This document shows, one piece after another, positions 39,008-47,766 of a stretch of 64,000 bases of DNA. The stretch's first letter is position 1; each line of letters starts with the position of its first letter. The position numbers and the translations under genes were made by a program. The stretch lies in the NCBI RefSeq assembly GCF_900107585.1, contig NZ_FNQM01000003.1, positions 124,001 through 188,000 on the forward strand, read 5' to 3'. Below the pieces are notes generated by a model, which did no database searches, was not told the DNA's origin, and was given only the letters and a program-made list of their open reading frames with translations. The DNA is from Rubrimonas cliftonensis (GTDB taxonomy: Bacteria; Pseudomonadota; Alphaproteobacteria; Rhodobacterales; Rhodobacteraceae).

Positions 39008-40543
39008 TCATTCCGCGGCGGCGACGATCGCGGGGCCTGCCTCGCGCATCCAGTCGTCCAGCGCCGCGGCCTCCCGCTTCGTCAGGCGCAGGCCCATCTT
39101 GCTGCGCCGCCAGAGCACGTCGTCGGCGCGCCTCGCCCATTCGCGCTCCATCAGCCAGCGCACCTCCGCCTCGGTCAGGTTCCAGCCGAAATGGCGGCCG
39201 AGATCCTCGAACTTCAGCGCGTCGCCCAGAATCTTCGCCGCGTCCACGCCATAGGCGCGCACGAGGCGCAGCGCGAAGCGCGCGTCCACGAAGGGATGCG
39301 CCTTGCGCAGGTCGTCCGCAAGCCTCGCCACGCCGTCCACCGGGAAATCGCCGCCCGGCAGCGGCACGCCGGCGGTCCAGCCCGGCCCCATCTGCGGGAA
39401 ATGCGGGCGGAGCTTCTCCAGCGCGGCCTCCGCGAGGCGGCGGTAGGTGGTGATCTTGCCGCCGAACACGTTGAGCGCGGGGGCGCCCTCCCCCGTCGCC
39501 TCGACGCGCAGGACGTAGTCGCGCGTCGCGGCGGTGGCGGACTTGGCGCCGTCGTCATAGAGCGGCCGCACGCCGGAGTAGCGCCACACGACGTCCTCCG
39601 CCGCGATCGGCTTCTCGAAGTACTCCGAGGCCGCCTTGCGGAGATAGTCGGCCTCCTCGTCGGTGCAGACCGCCGCGCCCGGCGCGTCGGTATGGTCGCG
39701 GTCGGTGGTCCCGATCAGCGTGAAGTCGGTCTCGTAGGGGATCGCGAACACGATCCGCCCGTCGGACTGCTGGAAGATGTAGGCGCGGTCGTGATCGAAC
39801 AGCTTCTTCGTGACGATGTGGCTGCCGCGCACCAGCCTGATGCGGTCGGGCGTATTGAGGCGCAGCTTGCCGGAAAGGATGTCCTCCACCCACGGCCCGC
39901 CGGCGTTGACGACGCCCTTCGCGCGCAGTTCGCGGGTCTCGCCCGTCTCGGCGTCGCGCAGGGAGACGCGCCACACGGACCCGTCGCGCTCGGCCCCGAC
40001 GACCATGGTGCGCGTCATCACCCTGACGCCGCGATCGGCCGCGTCGCGGGCGTTGAGCGCGACAAGCCGCGAATCCTCCACCCAGCAGTCGGAATACTCG
40101 AAGCCGCGCTCGAACATCGGCTTCAGCGGCTTGCCCGCGGCGTTCTCCCGCAGGTTGAGCGACTTCGTGGCGGGCAGGATCTTCCGGCCGCCGAGATGGT
40201 CGTAGATGAACAGGCCGAGCCGCAGAAGCCAGCGCGGGCGCAGGCCCGAATGGTGCGGCAGCACGAAACGCAGCGGCCAGGAGATGTGCGGCATCGCCCG
40301 CAGCAGCGTCTCGCGCTCCACCAGCGCCTCGCGCACCAGCCGGAACTCGTAGAACTCCAGATAGCGCAGCCCGCCGTGGAACAGCTTCGTGGAGGCCGAC
40401 GAGGTGGCCTGCGCGAGATCGTCCTTCTCGCAGAGAGTGACCGTGAGCCCGCGCCCCGCGGCGTCGCGCGCGATGCCGCAGCCGTTCACGCCGCCGCCGA
40501 TGACCAGAAGATCGATGATGTCGTTTCGCATGTCGGCATTCAT
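39008..40543 (-). CDS. glpD: Aerobic glycerol-3-phosphate dehydrogenase
   Basis: FAD enzyme that oxidises glycerol-3-phosphate to dihydroxyacetone phosphate at the inner membrane, passing electrons to quinone. The 511-aa protein has the dinucleotide motif DLLVIGGGVNGCGIARDAAG, then ATSSASTKLFHGGLRYLE, and the C-terminal domain with DDVLWRRSKMGLRLT. I chose the ATG at 40543; ATG 40531 is an alternative. It heads the operon and is divergent from glpR. Confidence 0.95.
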   Translation of the reverse strand: MNADMRNDIIDLLVIGGGVNGCGIARDAAGRGLTVTLCEKDDLAQATSSASTKLFHGGLRYLEFYEFRLVREALVERETLLRAMPHISWPLRFVLPHHSGLRPRWLLRLGLFIYDHLGGRKILPATKSLNLRENAAGKPLKPMFERGFEYSDCWVEDSRLVALNARDAADRGVRVMTRTMVVGAERDGSVWRVSLRDAETGETRELRAKGVVNAGGPWVEDILSGKLRLNTPDRIRLVRGSHIVTKKLFDHDRAYIFQQSDGRIVFAIPYETDFTLIGTTDRDHTDAPGAAVCTDEEADYLRKAASEYFEKPIAAEDVVWRYSGVRPLYDDGAKSATAATRDYVLRVEATGEGAPALNVFGGKITTYRRLAEAALEKLRPHFPQMGPGWTAGVPLPGGDFPVDGVARLADDLRKAHPFVDARFALRLVRAYGVDAAKILGDALKFEDLGRHFGWNLTEAEVRWLMEREWARRADDVLWRRSKMGLRLTKREAAALDDWMREAGPAIVAAAE

Positions 40544-40701
40544 ACCGATTCTGAGCCCTAACGCAACATGAACGCGCATAGCGAAGCCTGAAAGCGAAGA
40601 TCAGGCGCGCAAAAATGCGCGATTTCGCGGAATGTTCGCCAGCACCGCGTATCTTATGATCGAAAATCGCTTGTTTCGCGCATCCGGATGCCGATATTGT
40701 C
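40544..40701. promoter_or_regulatory. glpD/glpR divergent promoter with repeated GCGAAA/TTTCGC boxes
   Basis: 158 bp between divergent genes. GCGAAG occurs at 40581 and 40594; TTTCGC at 40623 and 40674. GCGATTT (40619-40625) is inverted as AAATCGC (40664-40670). AATGTTCGCC at 40631 recalls half of the GlpR operator known from E. coli. These are likely binding sites for the DeoR-type GlpR encoded alongside. Confidence 0.5.
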
Positions 40702-41517
40702 ATGGCGGGGAAGAAAGCGAACGGGCCGGCCATGACCACATCGTTCCGTCAGCAGGAGATCGTGGAGCTCGCGCGTCGGGCCCGCAGGGTGACGGTGGAG
40801 GAGCTGGCGGAGCGGTTCAACGTCACGCGCCAGACGATCCGGCGCGATCTCGCCGAACTGTGCGAGGCGCGGGTGCTGGCGCGCACCCATGGCGGCGCGA
40901 TGCTGGCCTCGGGCGTGGCGAACGCCGGCTACGCCGACCGGGCCGCGACCGCCGGCGACAGCAAGACCGAGATCGCGCGGCTCTGCGCCGCGCACATCCC
41001 CGACGACTGTTCGCTGTTCATCAACATCGGCACGACCACCGAGGCCGTGGCGCGGGCGCTCTCGGGCCATCGCAACCTGCTGGTCATCACCAACAACCTC
41101 AACGTCGCCAACACGCTGGCGCAGAACCCGCACTGCGAGGTGATCGTCGCCGGCGGCGTGCTGCGGCGCTCGGACAACGGGCTCGTGGGCGAGGCGACGG
41201 TGGACTTCATCCGCCAGTTCAAGGTCGACCACGCGATCATCGGGGCCTCGGCGGTGGACGCGGACGGCGCGCTGCTCGACTACGATTTCCGCGAGGTCCG
41301 GGTGGCGCAGGCGATCATCTCCAACGCACGGCGCAGCTGCCTCGTGGCCGACGCCACCAAGTTCACCCGCACCGCGCCGGTCCGCATCGCGCGGCTGACC
41401 GACCTCGACGCGCTGTTCACCGACGAGACGCCGCCGCAGGCGATCGACGCGCTCTGCCGCGAGCACGGCGTCGCGGTGCATGTGGCGGGCGGGCGCCGGG
41501 CGGAGGCGGCTGAATGA
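40702..41517 (+). CDS. glpR: DeoR-family glycerol-3-phosphate regulon repressor GlpR
   Basis: A 271-aa repressor. The N-terminal winged helix contains RRVTVEELAERFNVTRQTIR and LARTHGGAML, the DeoR-family signature. The sugar-phosphate-sensing domain has INIGTTTEAVARAL, ITNNLNVANTLAQN and the late VADATKFTRTAPVRIA. Family knowledge says it is released from DNA by glycerol-3-phosphate. The start is uncertain: ATG at 40702 or 40732, neither with a good ribosome site. Confidence 0.88.
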   Translation: MAGKKANGPAMTTSFRQQEIVELARRARRVTVEELAERFNVTRQTIRRDLAELCEARVLARTHGGAMLASGVANAGYADRAATAGDSKTEIARLCAAHIPDDCSLFINIGTTTEAVARALSGHRNLLVITNNLNVANTLAQNPHCEVIVAGGVLRRSDNGLVGEATVDFIRQFKVDHAIIGASAVDADGALLDYDFREVRVAQAIISNARRSCLVADATKFTRTAPVRIARLTDLDALFTDETPPQAIDALCREHGVAVHVAGGRRAEAAE

Positions 41518-41551
41518 CGGCGGGGCGAGAGGCGGCGCGCGGGGCGCGGCC

Positions 41552-42484
41552 TCAGGCGTCGAGCGCCCCGGCGTGGACCAGCGCGGCGCGCAGGGCCGCC
41601 CGCTCCTGCGCAGGGGTTTCGGGGGTCGGCGGCGCCATCCGGTCGCTCGGGAAATGGCCCTGAAGCGCGAGGCAGGTCTTGAGCCGCGCGTTGGCCCGAC
41701 CGCCGGGCGGCTCGCGGTAGATCGCGCGCGCCAGTGGATAGATGCGCTCATGCGCGGCGCGCGCGGCGTCGAGGTCGCCCCGCTCCACGGCCGCGAACAG
41801 CGTCGCGACCGGCTCCGGCGCGACGGCGGCGAGGCTGACGAGGCTGCCCTCCGAGCCGATCACGAAGCTGGTCAGCAGGTGCTCGTCGCCCGAGCCGTAC
41901 ACCGCCACCTGCGGCCGCGTCGCCTTCACCAGCCGGCGGTTGGCCTCGTAGGCGGCGACCTCCCAGCTGCCCTCCTTCACCCCCACGACGCGCGGCAGGG
42001 CGCAGAGCGCGGCGAGCGTGTCGGGCCCGTGCGCCATGCGCCCCGCCGAGATCGACGCCTGATAGAGCATGATCGGCGCCGTCGTCGCCTCGATGACGGC
42101 GCGGTGGTGGGCGAGCGCCATCTCGCGCTCGACATAAAGCGCCCAGCCGTTCGGCGGGAACACCATCAGCGCGTCGGCCCCGGCGGCCTCCAGCCCGGCC
42201 GCATGGGCGGCGGCGACCAGCGCGCTTTCGGCGTTGACGCCGGCCACGAGATAGGCCCCCGGCGCCGCGGCGCGAACGATCCCGACGACGCGGAGCTGCG
42301 CTTCGAGCGGCAGCACCGCGTTCTCGCCCGCGTGACCGTTGAGCAGGAAGCCGGAGACGCCCGCCGCCGCGGCAAGCCGCGCGGCCAGCGCGGCGAGCGG
42401 GGCCGCGTCCACGTCGAAGTCGGCCGTGAGCGGGCAAGGCAGGGCGGCGTAGACGCCGCGCGGGGCGGCGGGCGCGTCGGTCAT
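41552..42484 (-). CDS. DapA-family lyase/deaminase, possible pyrroline-hydroxycarboxylate deaminase
   Basis: A 310-aa TIM-barrel of the dihydrodipicolinate synthase family. The Schiff-base lysine is in VVGVKEGSW (Lys170) and the catalytic tyrosine in IMLYQ (Tyr141). The usual GTTGE motif is replaced by GHAGE (residues 50-54), so this is not lysine-biosynthetic DapA. It overlaps the FAD-enzyme gene by ATGA. In hydroxyproline catabolism a DapA-family enzyme deaminates pyrroline-4-hydroxy-2-carboxylate after a three-part dehydrogenase, which fits the order here. The true substrate is unproven. Confidence 0.75.
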   Translation of the reverse strand: MTDAPAAPRGVYAALPCPLTADFDVDAAPLAALAARLAAAAGVSGFLLNGHAGENAVLPLEAQLRVVGIVRAAAPGAYLVAGVNAESALVAAAHAAGLEAAGADALMVFPPNGWALYVEREMALAHHRAVIEATTAPIMLYQASISAGRMAHGPDTLAALCALPRVVGVKEGSWEVAAYEANRRLVKATRPQVAVYGSGDEHLLTSFVIGSEGSLVSLAAVAPEPVATLFAAVERGDLDAARAAHERIYPLARAIYREPPGGRANARLKTCLALQGHFPSDRMAPPTPETPAQERAALRAALVHAGALDA

Positions 42485-43665
42485 CGGGCTGGGTCTCCCT
42501 CGGGGGCGTCGGCGCCGGCCGGGACGCGCGGGGACGCGCCGGCGGCTTCGGGAGCAGGCGCAAGCAGGCGCTCGACGGGGAACAGCGGCAGATCGGGCTC
42601 GCCGCCAAGCATCCTTTCGGCGAGCAGGCGCGCGATGTACGGGCCGCTGGTGTAGCCGGAATGCACGCCGCCGCAGACATAGGCCTCCGGCAGGCCGGGC
42701 AGCTCCCCCACGGCGGGCATCGCGTCGGCGGTCTCGGCCTCCAGCCCCGCCCAGGCGCGGGCGAGCCGCGCCCCGCGCAGCGCGGGAATGGCGTGGCAGG
42801 CGAGGCGGAGATTGCCGATCAGCGCTTCGGGCCGCAGCGCGAAGCCGCCCCGGTCGCGGTCTCCCACGGCCTGCCAGCCGCCGCCGATCACCGTCGTGCC
42901 GTTGGCGAACTGCTTGAGCGAGAGCAGCCCGCTCGCCACGCCGACGACGCTGCGCATAACGGGCGGCGTGCGCTCCGTCACGGCGAGCTGATTGACCAGC
43001 ACCTTGACGGGCAACCTGACGCCGAGCCACGCGCACATCGGTTCGAGCCAGACGCCGCCGCACAGCGCCAGCCGCGCCCCGGCGATCGCGCGGCCGTCGG
43101 CGACGCGCACCGCGTAGCCCCCCGCGCACGGCTCGACGCCCGTCGCCTCGGCGTTCTCGAACAGCGTCGCGCCCGCCTCGACCAGCGCGCGCCGGAAGGC
43201 GAGGCCGGTGAGATAGGCGCTGGCGTAGCCGTCGACCGGGCAGAAGCCGGCGAGGATCGGATGGTCGGAGAGCCCCGGCTCGATCGCCTTCGCGCGGGCC
43301 GGGGAGACCAGATCGATTGGCGCGCCCGCCTCGCGGCGCTTGCCGGCCCGGAAGCTGAGGATCTCGGCCTCCCGCTCGGTGAAGGCGAGCGACAGGCCGT
43401 CGCAGACGACCACGCCGACGTCATGGCCGAGCCACTCCCGCGCGGTCGCCCACATCCGGTGCGCGCGCAGCGCGTAGGGGATCAGCGCGACACGCGTCAT
43501 CTGCATGGTCAGCGTGCCGGCGTTGACGCCGGACGCCTCGCGGCAGAGCGGCCCGCGCTCGATCAGCGCCACGCGCATCCCGCCGCGGGCGAGAAACAGC
43601 GCCAGCGTGCAGCCGTGCACGCCGCCGCCGACCACCACGGCGTCGTATGTCGGCGGCGCGGTCAC
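42481..43665 (-). CDS. FAD-dependent amine oxidase/dehydrogenase subunit (DAO family)
   Basis: A 394-aa flavoprotein of the D-amino-acid oxidase/HcnC/opine-oxidase-B type. The N-terminal FAD motif is YDAVVVGGGVHGCTLALFLA. The C-terminal region has WAGLEAETADAMPAVGE and VCGGVHSGYTSGPYIARLL. It starts with GTG overlapping the upstream stop (GTGA) and ends overlapping the DapA-like gene. It is probably the catalytic subunit that oxidises a D-amino acid, imino acid or opine-like amine and passes electrons to the other two subunits. Confidence 0.82.
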   Translation of the reverse strand: MTAPPTYDAVVVGGGVHGCTLALFLARGGMRVALIERGPLCREASGVNAGTLTMQMTRVALIPYALRAHRMWATAREWLGHDVGVVVCDGLSLAFTEREAEILSFRAGKRREAGAPIDLVSPARAKAIEPGLSDHPILAGFCPVDGYASAYLTGLAFRRALVEAGATLFENAEATGVEPCAGGYAVRVADGRAIAGARLALCGGVWLEPMCAWLGVRLPVKVLVNQLAVTERTPPVMRSVVGVASGLLSLKQFANGTTVIGGGWQAVGDRDRGGFALRPEALIGNLRLACHAIPALRGARLARAWAGLEAETADAMPAVGELPGLPEAYVCGGVHSGYTSGPYIARLLAERMLGGEPDLPLFPVERLLAPAPEAAGASPRVPAGADAPEGDPAR

Positions 43666-45128
43666 AGCGGCGCAGGGTCGGGCACGGGGATGTCGGCGTA
43701 GTCGAAAGCGCCGATCAGGGCGTCCAGGGGAACGGGGCGCAGGGGCGCGCGCCCGGTCCATTGCCCGACGGCGCGGCGGGCGGCGTCCACCCCGCCGCGC
43801 CCGGCCAGCCGCAGCGCCAGCAGTTCGGCTGCGGCGTCGCCGCAGACGCGGCCCTGGCAGGGGCCCATGCCGCAGCGGGTGAAGTGTTTGAGCTGGTTGA
43901 GGTCCGTCGCGCCCGCGTCGAAGGCGGCGTCGATCTCGGCGCGGGTCACGTCCTCGCACCGGCACACCACGGTCCCGGGCGCGATCGCCGCAGTCGCCGC
44001 CGGACGCTGGCGGCTCAGGCGGCCCATGGCGGCGCCGAAGCGCGCGGCGCGGCTGGCGCCGGGCGCCGGGCGCGGCGCGGGGCCGCGACCGAGATCGGCA
44101 AGCATGGCGGCGGCGGCGCGCTCGCCCGCCGCCAGGGCCGCCGCGGCCCCAAGCACGCCGGCGCCGTCCCCGGCGGCGTAGAGGCGCGGGGCCGAGGTGC
44201 GGCAGGCGTCGTCAGTCTCGGGTAGCCAGCCGCCGCGCGCACGGTCGAAGACGTGGGCGGCGCGCAGGAGGCGGGTGATCTCGGTCGCCGGCGCGAGGCC
44301 GTGGCCGACGGCGAGCGCGTCGCACGCCACCCTCCGCGTCGGCGCGCCGGCCACGGGCGCGCCCTCGGCGTCCACCGGGCCGAGCTCGACCGCCTCGAGC
44401 CGCATGTCGCCATGCGCCGCGCGCACGCCGGTCCTGAAGCCGGGCCGCACGCCCGCGCGCAGCATCGCCGCGACCCAGCCGGCACCGCGCGCGGCCAGCG
44501 CAGGGCGGCCGGCGAGCGCCGGCGCCGCCCGCGCCCAGTCCGCCGCGCCGTTCAGATCGGCGACGGCGACGACCTCGGCGCCCGCCTTCAGCGCGCCGGC
44601 GGCGACGGCGGCGAGCAGCGGCCCGGCGCCGGCCACGACGAGGCGCCGGCCCGGCGCCATGCGCTGGCTCTTGAGCAGGATCGTGGCGGCGGCGAGGCCT
44701 ATCACGCCGGGCGTCGTCCAGCCCGGAAACGGCGAAACGCGCTCCAGAGCGCCGGTCGCCACGAGCAGCAGGCGCGCCTCGATCACCCGCGGCCCGTGGT
44801 CCGTCATCCCGCCGTCGGTCATGACGTCGATGCGGAAACGCCCGCCGAGCTCGGTCACGGACCAGACCACCGCCCCCGCGAGAAGCTGCGCGCCGGCGCC
44901 GGCCACACGAGCCCGAAGCGCGTCGCCCTCTGCCAGTTCCGGCCCGCCGGCGCGCGCGCGCAGCACGTCCGGCGGCGCGCGCCAGACGCGGCCGCCGGGC
45001 GCGGCGGCCTCGTCGATGAGAACCGTCGACACGCCGGCCCGGGCGAGGACCGCCGCGGCCGTCGCTCCCGCCGGCCCGGCGCCGATCACGGCGGCCTCCG
45101 CCCTGAGCGGCGGCGCCGCTGCGGTCAT
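43662..45128 (-). CDS. FAD/NAD(P)-binding oxidoreductase subunit with BFD-like [2Fe-2S] domain
   Basis: A 488-aa protein of the HcnB/opine oxidase subunit A type. It has two dinucleotide folds: AAVIGAGPAGATAAAVLARA near the N-terminus and LVVAGAGPLLAAVAAGAL in the middle. A C-terminal BFD-like cluster follows, in which VVCRCEDVTR and TRCGMGPCQGRVCG supply C-x-C and C-x4-C. It is flanked by 4-nt overlaps on both sides, so it is made in fixed ratio with its partners. Confidence 0.83.
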   Translation of the reverse strand: MTAAAPPLRAEAAVIGAGPAGATAAAVLARAGVSTVLIDEAAAPGGRVWRAPPDVLRARAGGPELAEGDALRARVAGAGAQLLAGAVVWSVTELGGRFRIDVMTDGGMTDHGPRVIEARLLLVATGALERVSPFPGWTTPGVIGLAAATILLKSQRMAPGRRLVVAGAGPLLAAVAAGALKAGAEVVAVADLNGAADWARAAPALAGRPALAARGAGWVAAMLRAGVRPGFRTGVRAAHGDMRLEAVELGPVDAEGAPVAGAPTRRVACDALAVGHGLAPATEITRLLRAAHVFDRARGGWLPETDDACRTSAPRLYAAGDGAGVLGAAAALAAGERAAAAMLADLGRGPAPRPAPGASRAARFGAAMGRLSRQRPAATAAIAPGTVVCRCEDVTRAEIDAAFDAGATDLNQLKHFTRCGMGPCQGRVCGDAAAELLALRLAGRGGVDAARRAVGQWTGRAPLRPVPLDALIGAFDYADIPVPDPAPL

Positions 45129-45424
45129 GCGAGGCTCTCCACGACCATGCCGGCCCGCGCCTCGACCATGCAGGCGGGCCGGCGCACGCCGTCGATGCGC
45201 ATCACGCATTGCTGGCAGACGCCCATCAGGCAGAAGGCGCCGCGGGGCCGGCCGTCGCGCGGCGAGCGGCCGAGCGCAGGGCGGCCGGCCGCGATCAGCG
45301 CCGCGGCGACGCTGGCGCCGGCGCGCGCCGCGACCTCGTCGCCGTCAGCGGTGAACATTACGCGCGCAACCTTGCTCAAGTTGCGGGCAGCGGGCGCCGC
45401 GATCCTGCGCAACCCTGGCTCCAT
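45125..45424 (-). CDS. Small [2Fe-2S] ferredoxin-like subunit (HcnA type)
   Basis: A 99-aa protein. Cys65, Cys70, Cys73 and Cys85 follow C-x4-C-x2-C-x11-C (FCLMGVCQQC and RPACM), the plant-type [2Fe-2S] pattern seen in the small subunits of hydrogen cyanide synthase, opine oxidases and D-hydroxyproline dehydrogenase. The start at 45424 gives a normal family length; ATG 45358 is an alternative. It is the first gene of the minus-strand operon and is divergent from the amino-acid importer 116 bp away. Confidence 0.8.
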   Translation of the reverse strand: MEPGLRRIAAPAARNLSKVARVMFTADGDEVAARAGASVAAALIAAGRPALGRSPRDGRPRGAFCLMGVCQQCVMRIDGVRRPACMVEARAGMVVESLA

Positions 45425-45540
45425 GCAGACAATGCGTTCATATTGTCGATGAAGCGTATACGATTTGTCGAATGAAGCGCAATGCGCGTCACGATCCGGC
45501 CGACCGAGAGGACGCGCCGCAGACAGGGAGAACAGACCCG

Positions 45541-46344
45541 ATGCTGAGATCAATCGCATTCGCCGCGGCGGCGTTCGCCGCCGTGATCGGCCACGGCGCC
45601 GACGCCCAGGCGCGTTCGCTCGACGAAGTCGTGGCGAGCGGCGTCCTGCGCGTCGGCGTGAACCCGACCCTGCCGCCGCTCGGCCTCTACAACGAGCGCA
45701 ACGAGATCGACGGCTTCGACGTGGAGTTCTCCCGCAGGATCGCCGAGATGCTGGGCGTCGAACTCGAAGTCGTGCAGGTCGGCTCGCCGGACCGCATCCC
45801 CTTCGTCGCCAGCGGCAAGATCGACTATGTCATGGGCGCGATGACGCGAAACCCTCAGCGCGCCATGATCATCGACTACACGCTTCCCGTACACACCGAG
45901 ATCTTCGGCGTGCTCTCGGTCGAGGGCAAACCGTACGAGAGCTGGCGCGATCTCAACACCCCCGACGCGACCATGGTGCAGGTCCGCGGCACCACGCCGC
46001 TGAAATTCATCGAGGAGAACCTGCCCGAGGCCAACGTCCTGCTGCTCGACAACTACCCCGACGTGGTGCGCGCGCTGGCGCAGGGGCGCGGCGACGCGAT
46101 GCTCGACGTGGTGGACTTCGTCGGCGAGCACATGAACCGGCACGACGTCGCATGGAAGGTGCTGGAGACGCCGGTGGACGTCTATTACTGCGGTCTCGGC
46201 GTGCAGAAGGGCAACTCCAGCCTGCGCGACTGGCTGAACGTGGCGATCTTCACGCTCCACAAGGACGGCGTGGTGGACGAGATCTGGAAGAAGTGGTTCG
46301 GGATCGACATGCTCTATCCCGTCGGCGTCACGCCCTACTTCTGA
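45541..46344 (+). CDS. Polar amino acid ABC transporter substrate-binding protein
   Basis: A 267-aa family 3 binding protein. The signal peptide spans about residues 1-24 (MLRSIAFAAAAFAAVIGHG, then ADAQA). The mature part begins SLDEVVASGVLRVGVNPTLPPLG, the usual opening for amino-acid binders, then EIDGFDVEFSRRIAEMLG. GGGAG lies 11 nt before the ATG at 45541. It is first in a complete importer operon. The amino acid or opine bound cannot be told from sequence. Confidence 0.9.
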   Translation: MLRSIAFAAAAFAAVIGHGADAQARSLDEVVASGVLRVGVNPTLPPLGLYNERNEIDGFDVEFSRRIAEMLGVELEVVQVGSPDRIPFVASGKIDYVMGAMTRNPQRAMIIDYTLPVHTEIFGVLSVEGKPYESWRDLNTPDATMVQVRGTTPLKFIEENLPEANVLLLDNYPDVVRALAQGRGDAMLDVVDFVGEHMNRHDVAWKVLETPVDVYYCGLGVQKGNSSLRDWLNVAIFTLHKDGVVDEIWKKWFGIDMLYPVGVTPYF

Positions 46345-46402
46345 AGCGCCCCGCGCGGCCGGTTCGCGCCGGCCGCCGCCGCCCCGCACCTCCGGAAGCG
46401 CC

Positions 46403-47077
46403 ATGGGCTACGCGATCAACTACGAGCAGGTGTTTCCCTACCTGCCCTATCTCATCGGCGGGGCGTGGCTGAGCCTGCAGATCGCCTTCCTCGCCTTCGT
46501 CGGCGGCGCGGTGCTCGGACTGCTCGGGGCCTTCGCGCTCAGCTTCGGCGGGCCCCTCCTGCGCGGCGTGACGCGGGCCTATGTGACCTTCTTCACCAAT
46601 ACGCCGCAACTCGTGCAGATCTACTTCCTGTTCTTCGCCCTGCCCGAAGCGGGCGTCCTGCTGTCGAGCCAGCAGGCGGTGCTGCTGGGCATGACGCTGA
46701 ACGCGGGCGCCTACCTTACGGAGATCCAGCGCGCCGGCTTCTCCTCGGTGCGCGCCGCGGAGATGGAGGCGGCCGAGGTGCTGGGCTTCACGCGCCTCCA
46801 GCAGGTCCGCTACGTCGTTCTGCCGCACATCGCGCGCACGCTGTTTCCGCCGCTCTCCAACCACTACATCCTGATGACGCTCGGCACCTCGATGGCCGCG
46901 ATCTTCGGCGTCGAGGAGCTTACCGGGCGCGCCCTCAACGTGAATTCCGAGACCTTCCGCTCCATCGAGGTCTTCACGATGACGGCGGGGCTCTACATCC
47001 TCGTCACGCTCGTCGCCAACGTCGTGCTGGCGCTGGCGGGGCGCTGGCTGTTTCGCGCGCGCATGAGGCTGCTCTGA
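46403..47077 (+). CDS. Polar amino acid ABC transporter permease
   Basis: A 224-aa permease of the His/Glu/Gln/Arg/opine class. The first helix begins near PYLPYLIGGAWLSLQIAFLA, and the EAA loop reads EMEAAEVLGFTRLQQVRYVV. FFTNTPQLVQIYFLFFA is the conserved N-terminal-side segment of this class. It shares one base with the next permease gene (TGATG). Confidence 0.9.
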   Translation: MGYAINYEQVFPYLPYLIGGAWLSLQIAFLAFVGGAVLGLLGAFALSFGGPLLRGVTRAYVTFFTNTPQLVQIYFLFFALPEAGVLLSSQQAVLLGMTLNAGAYLTEIQRAGFSSVRAAEMEAAEVLGFTRLQQVRYVVLPHIARTLFPPLSNHYILMTLGTSMAAIFGVEELTGRALNVNSETFRSIEVFTMTAGLYILVTLVANVVLALAGRWLFRARMRLL

Positions 47078-47766
47078 TGCTGGACAGCCTGATCGCCGAG
47101 GCGCCACGCTTCTTCACCTACTGGAACCTCAAGTTCCTGCTGGAGGCGGCGCTGACGACGCTGGCGCTGACGGCGGCCGGCTGCGTCGGCGGCTTCGCGC
47201 TGGGCTTCCTGATGGCGGCGCTGCGGCGCACCGAGGGCGCGGCGCTCTGGCCGCTCAGGGCGCTCTGCCTCGCGGTGACCGAGACGTTCCGGCGCGTGCC
47301 GTTCCTCGTGACGCTGTTTCTGGTGTTCTACCTGTTCGAGGCGCTCAAGCTCGGGCTCGACACATTCCATGTCGCGCTTGCGGCCGTCGTCGTGATCGCC
47401 GGCGCCTATATCGCCGAGATCGTGCGGGCCGGTTTCGAGAGCGTGCACCAGAACCAGTGGGACGCCGCCGCCGCGATGAATTTCGGCCTGGCCACGACGC
47501 TGCGCCATGTCGTGCTGCCACAGGCGTGGAAGGTGATCCTGCCGCCCGCCTTCAGCTTCTTCATCCTGTTCATCAAGGACACCGCGCTCGCCAGCCAGAT
47601 CGGCGTGGTGGAGCTGACCTATGCCGGCAAGGTGCTCAACAACAAGGGTTTCTCGGCGGTGCTGACCTTTGGCGCAGTGCTGGCGCTCTATTTCCTGATG
47701 TCCTACCCGCTGACCCGTCTCGGCCGGCATGTGGAGGCGCGCCTTGCGACACGTCGAACTCGCTGA
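47077..47766 (+). CDS. Polar amino acid ABC transporter permease
   Basis: A 229-aa partner permease. It has the conserved segment TFRRVPFLVTLFLVFYL and the EAA loop NQWDAAAAMNFGLATTLRHV. FFILFIKDTALASQIGVVEL near the C-terminus is also typical. It overlaps the upstream permease by one base and the ATPase by 23 nt. Confidence 0.9.
   Translation: MLDSLIAEAPRFFTYWNLKFLLEAALTTLALTAAGCVGGFALGFLMAALRRTEGAALWPLRALCLAVTETFRRVPFLVTLFLVFYLFEALKLGLDTFHVALAAVVVIAGAYIAEIVRAGFESVHQNQWDAAAAMNFGLATTLRHVVLPQAWKVILPPAFSFFILFIKDTALASQIGVVELTYAGKVLNNKGFSAVLTFGAVLALYFLMSYPLTRLGRHVEARLATRRTR

Noticed and set aside
41552-46344. Confident hydroxyproline catabolic operon
   Set aside because: Key genes (epimerase, semialdehyde dehydrogenase) are missing and extra hydrolases are present, so the substrate was left open.
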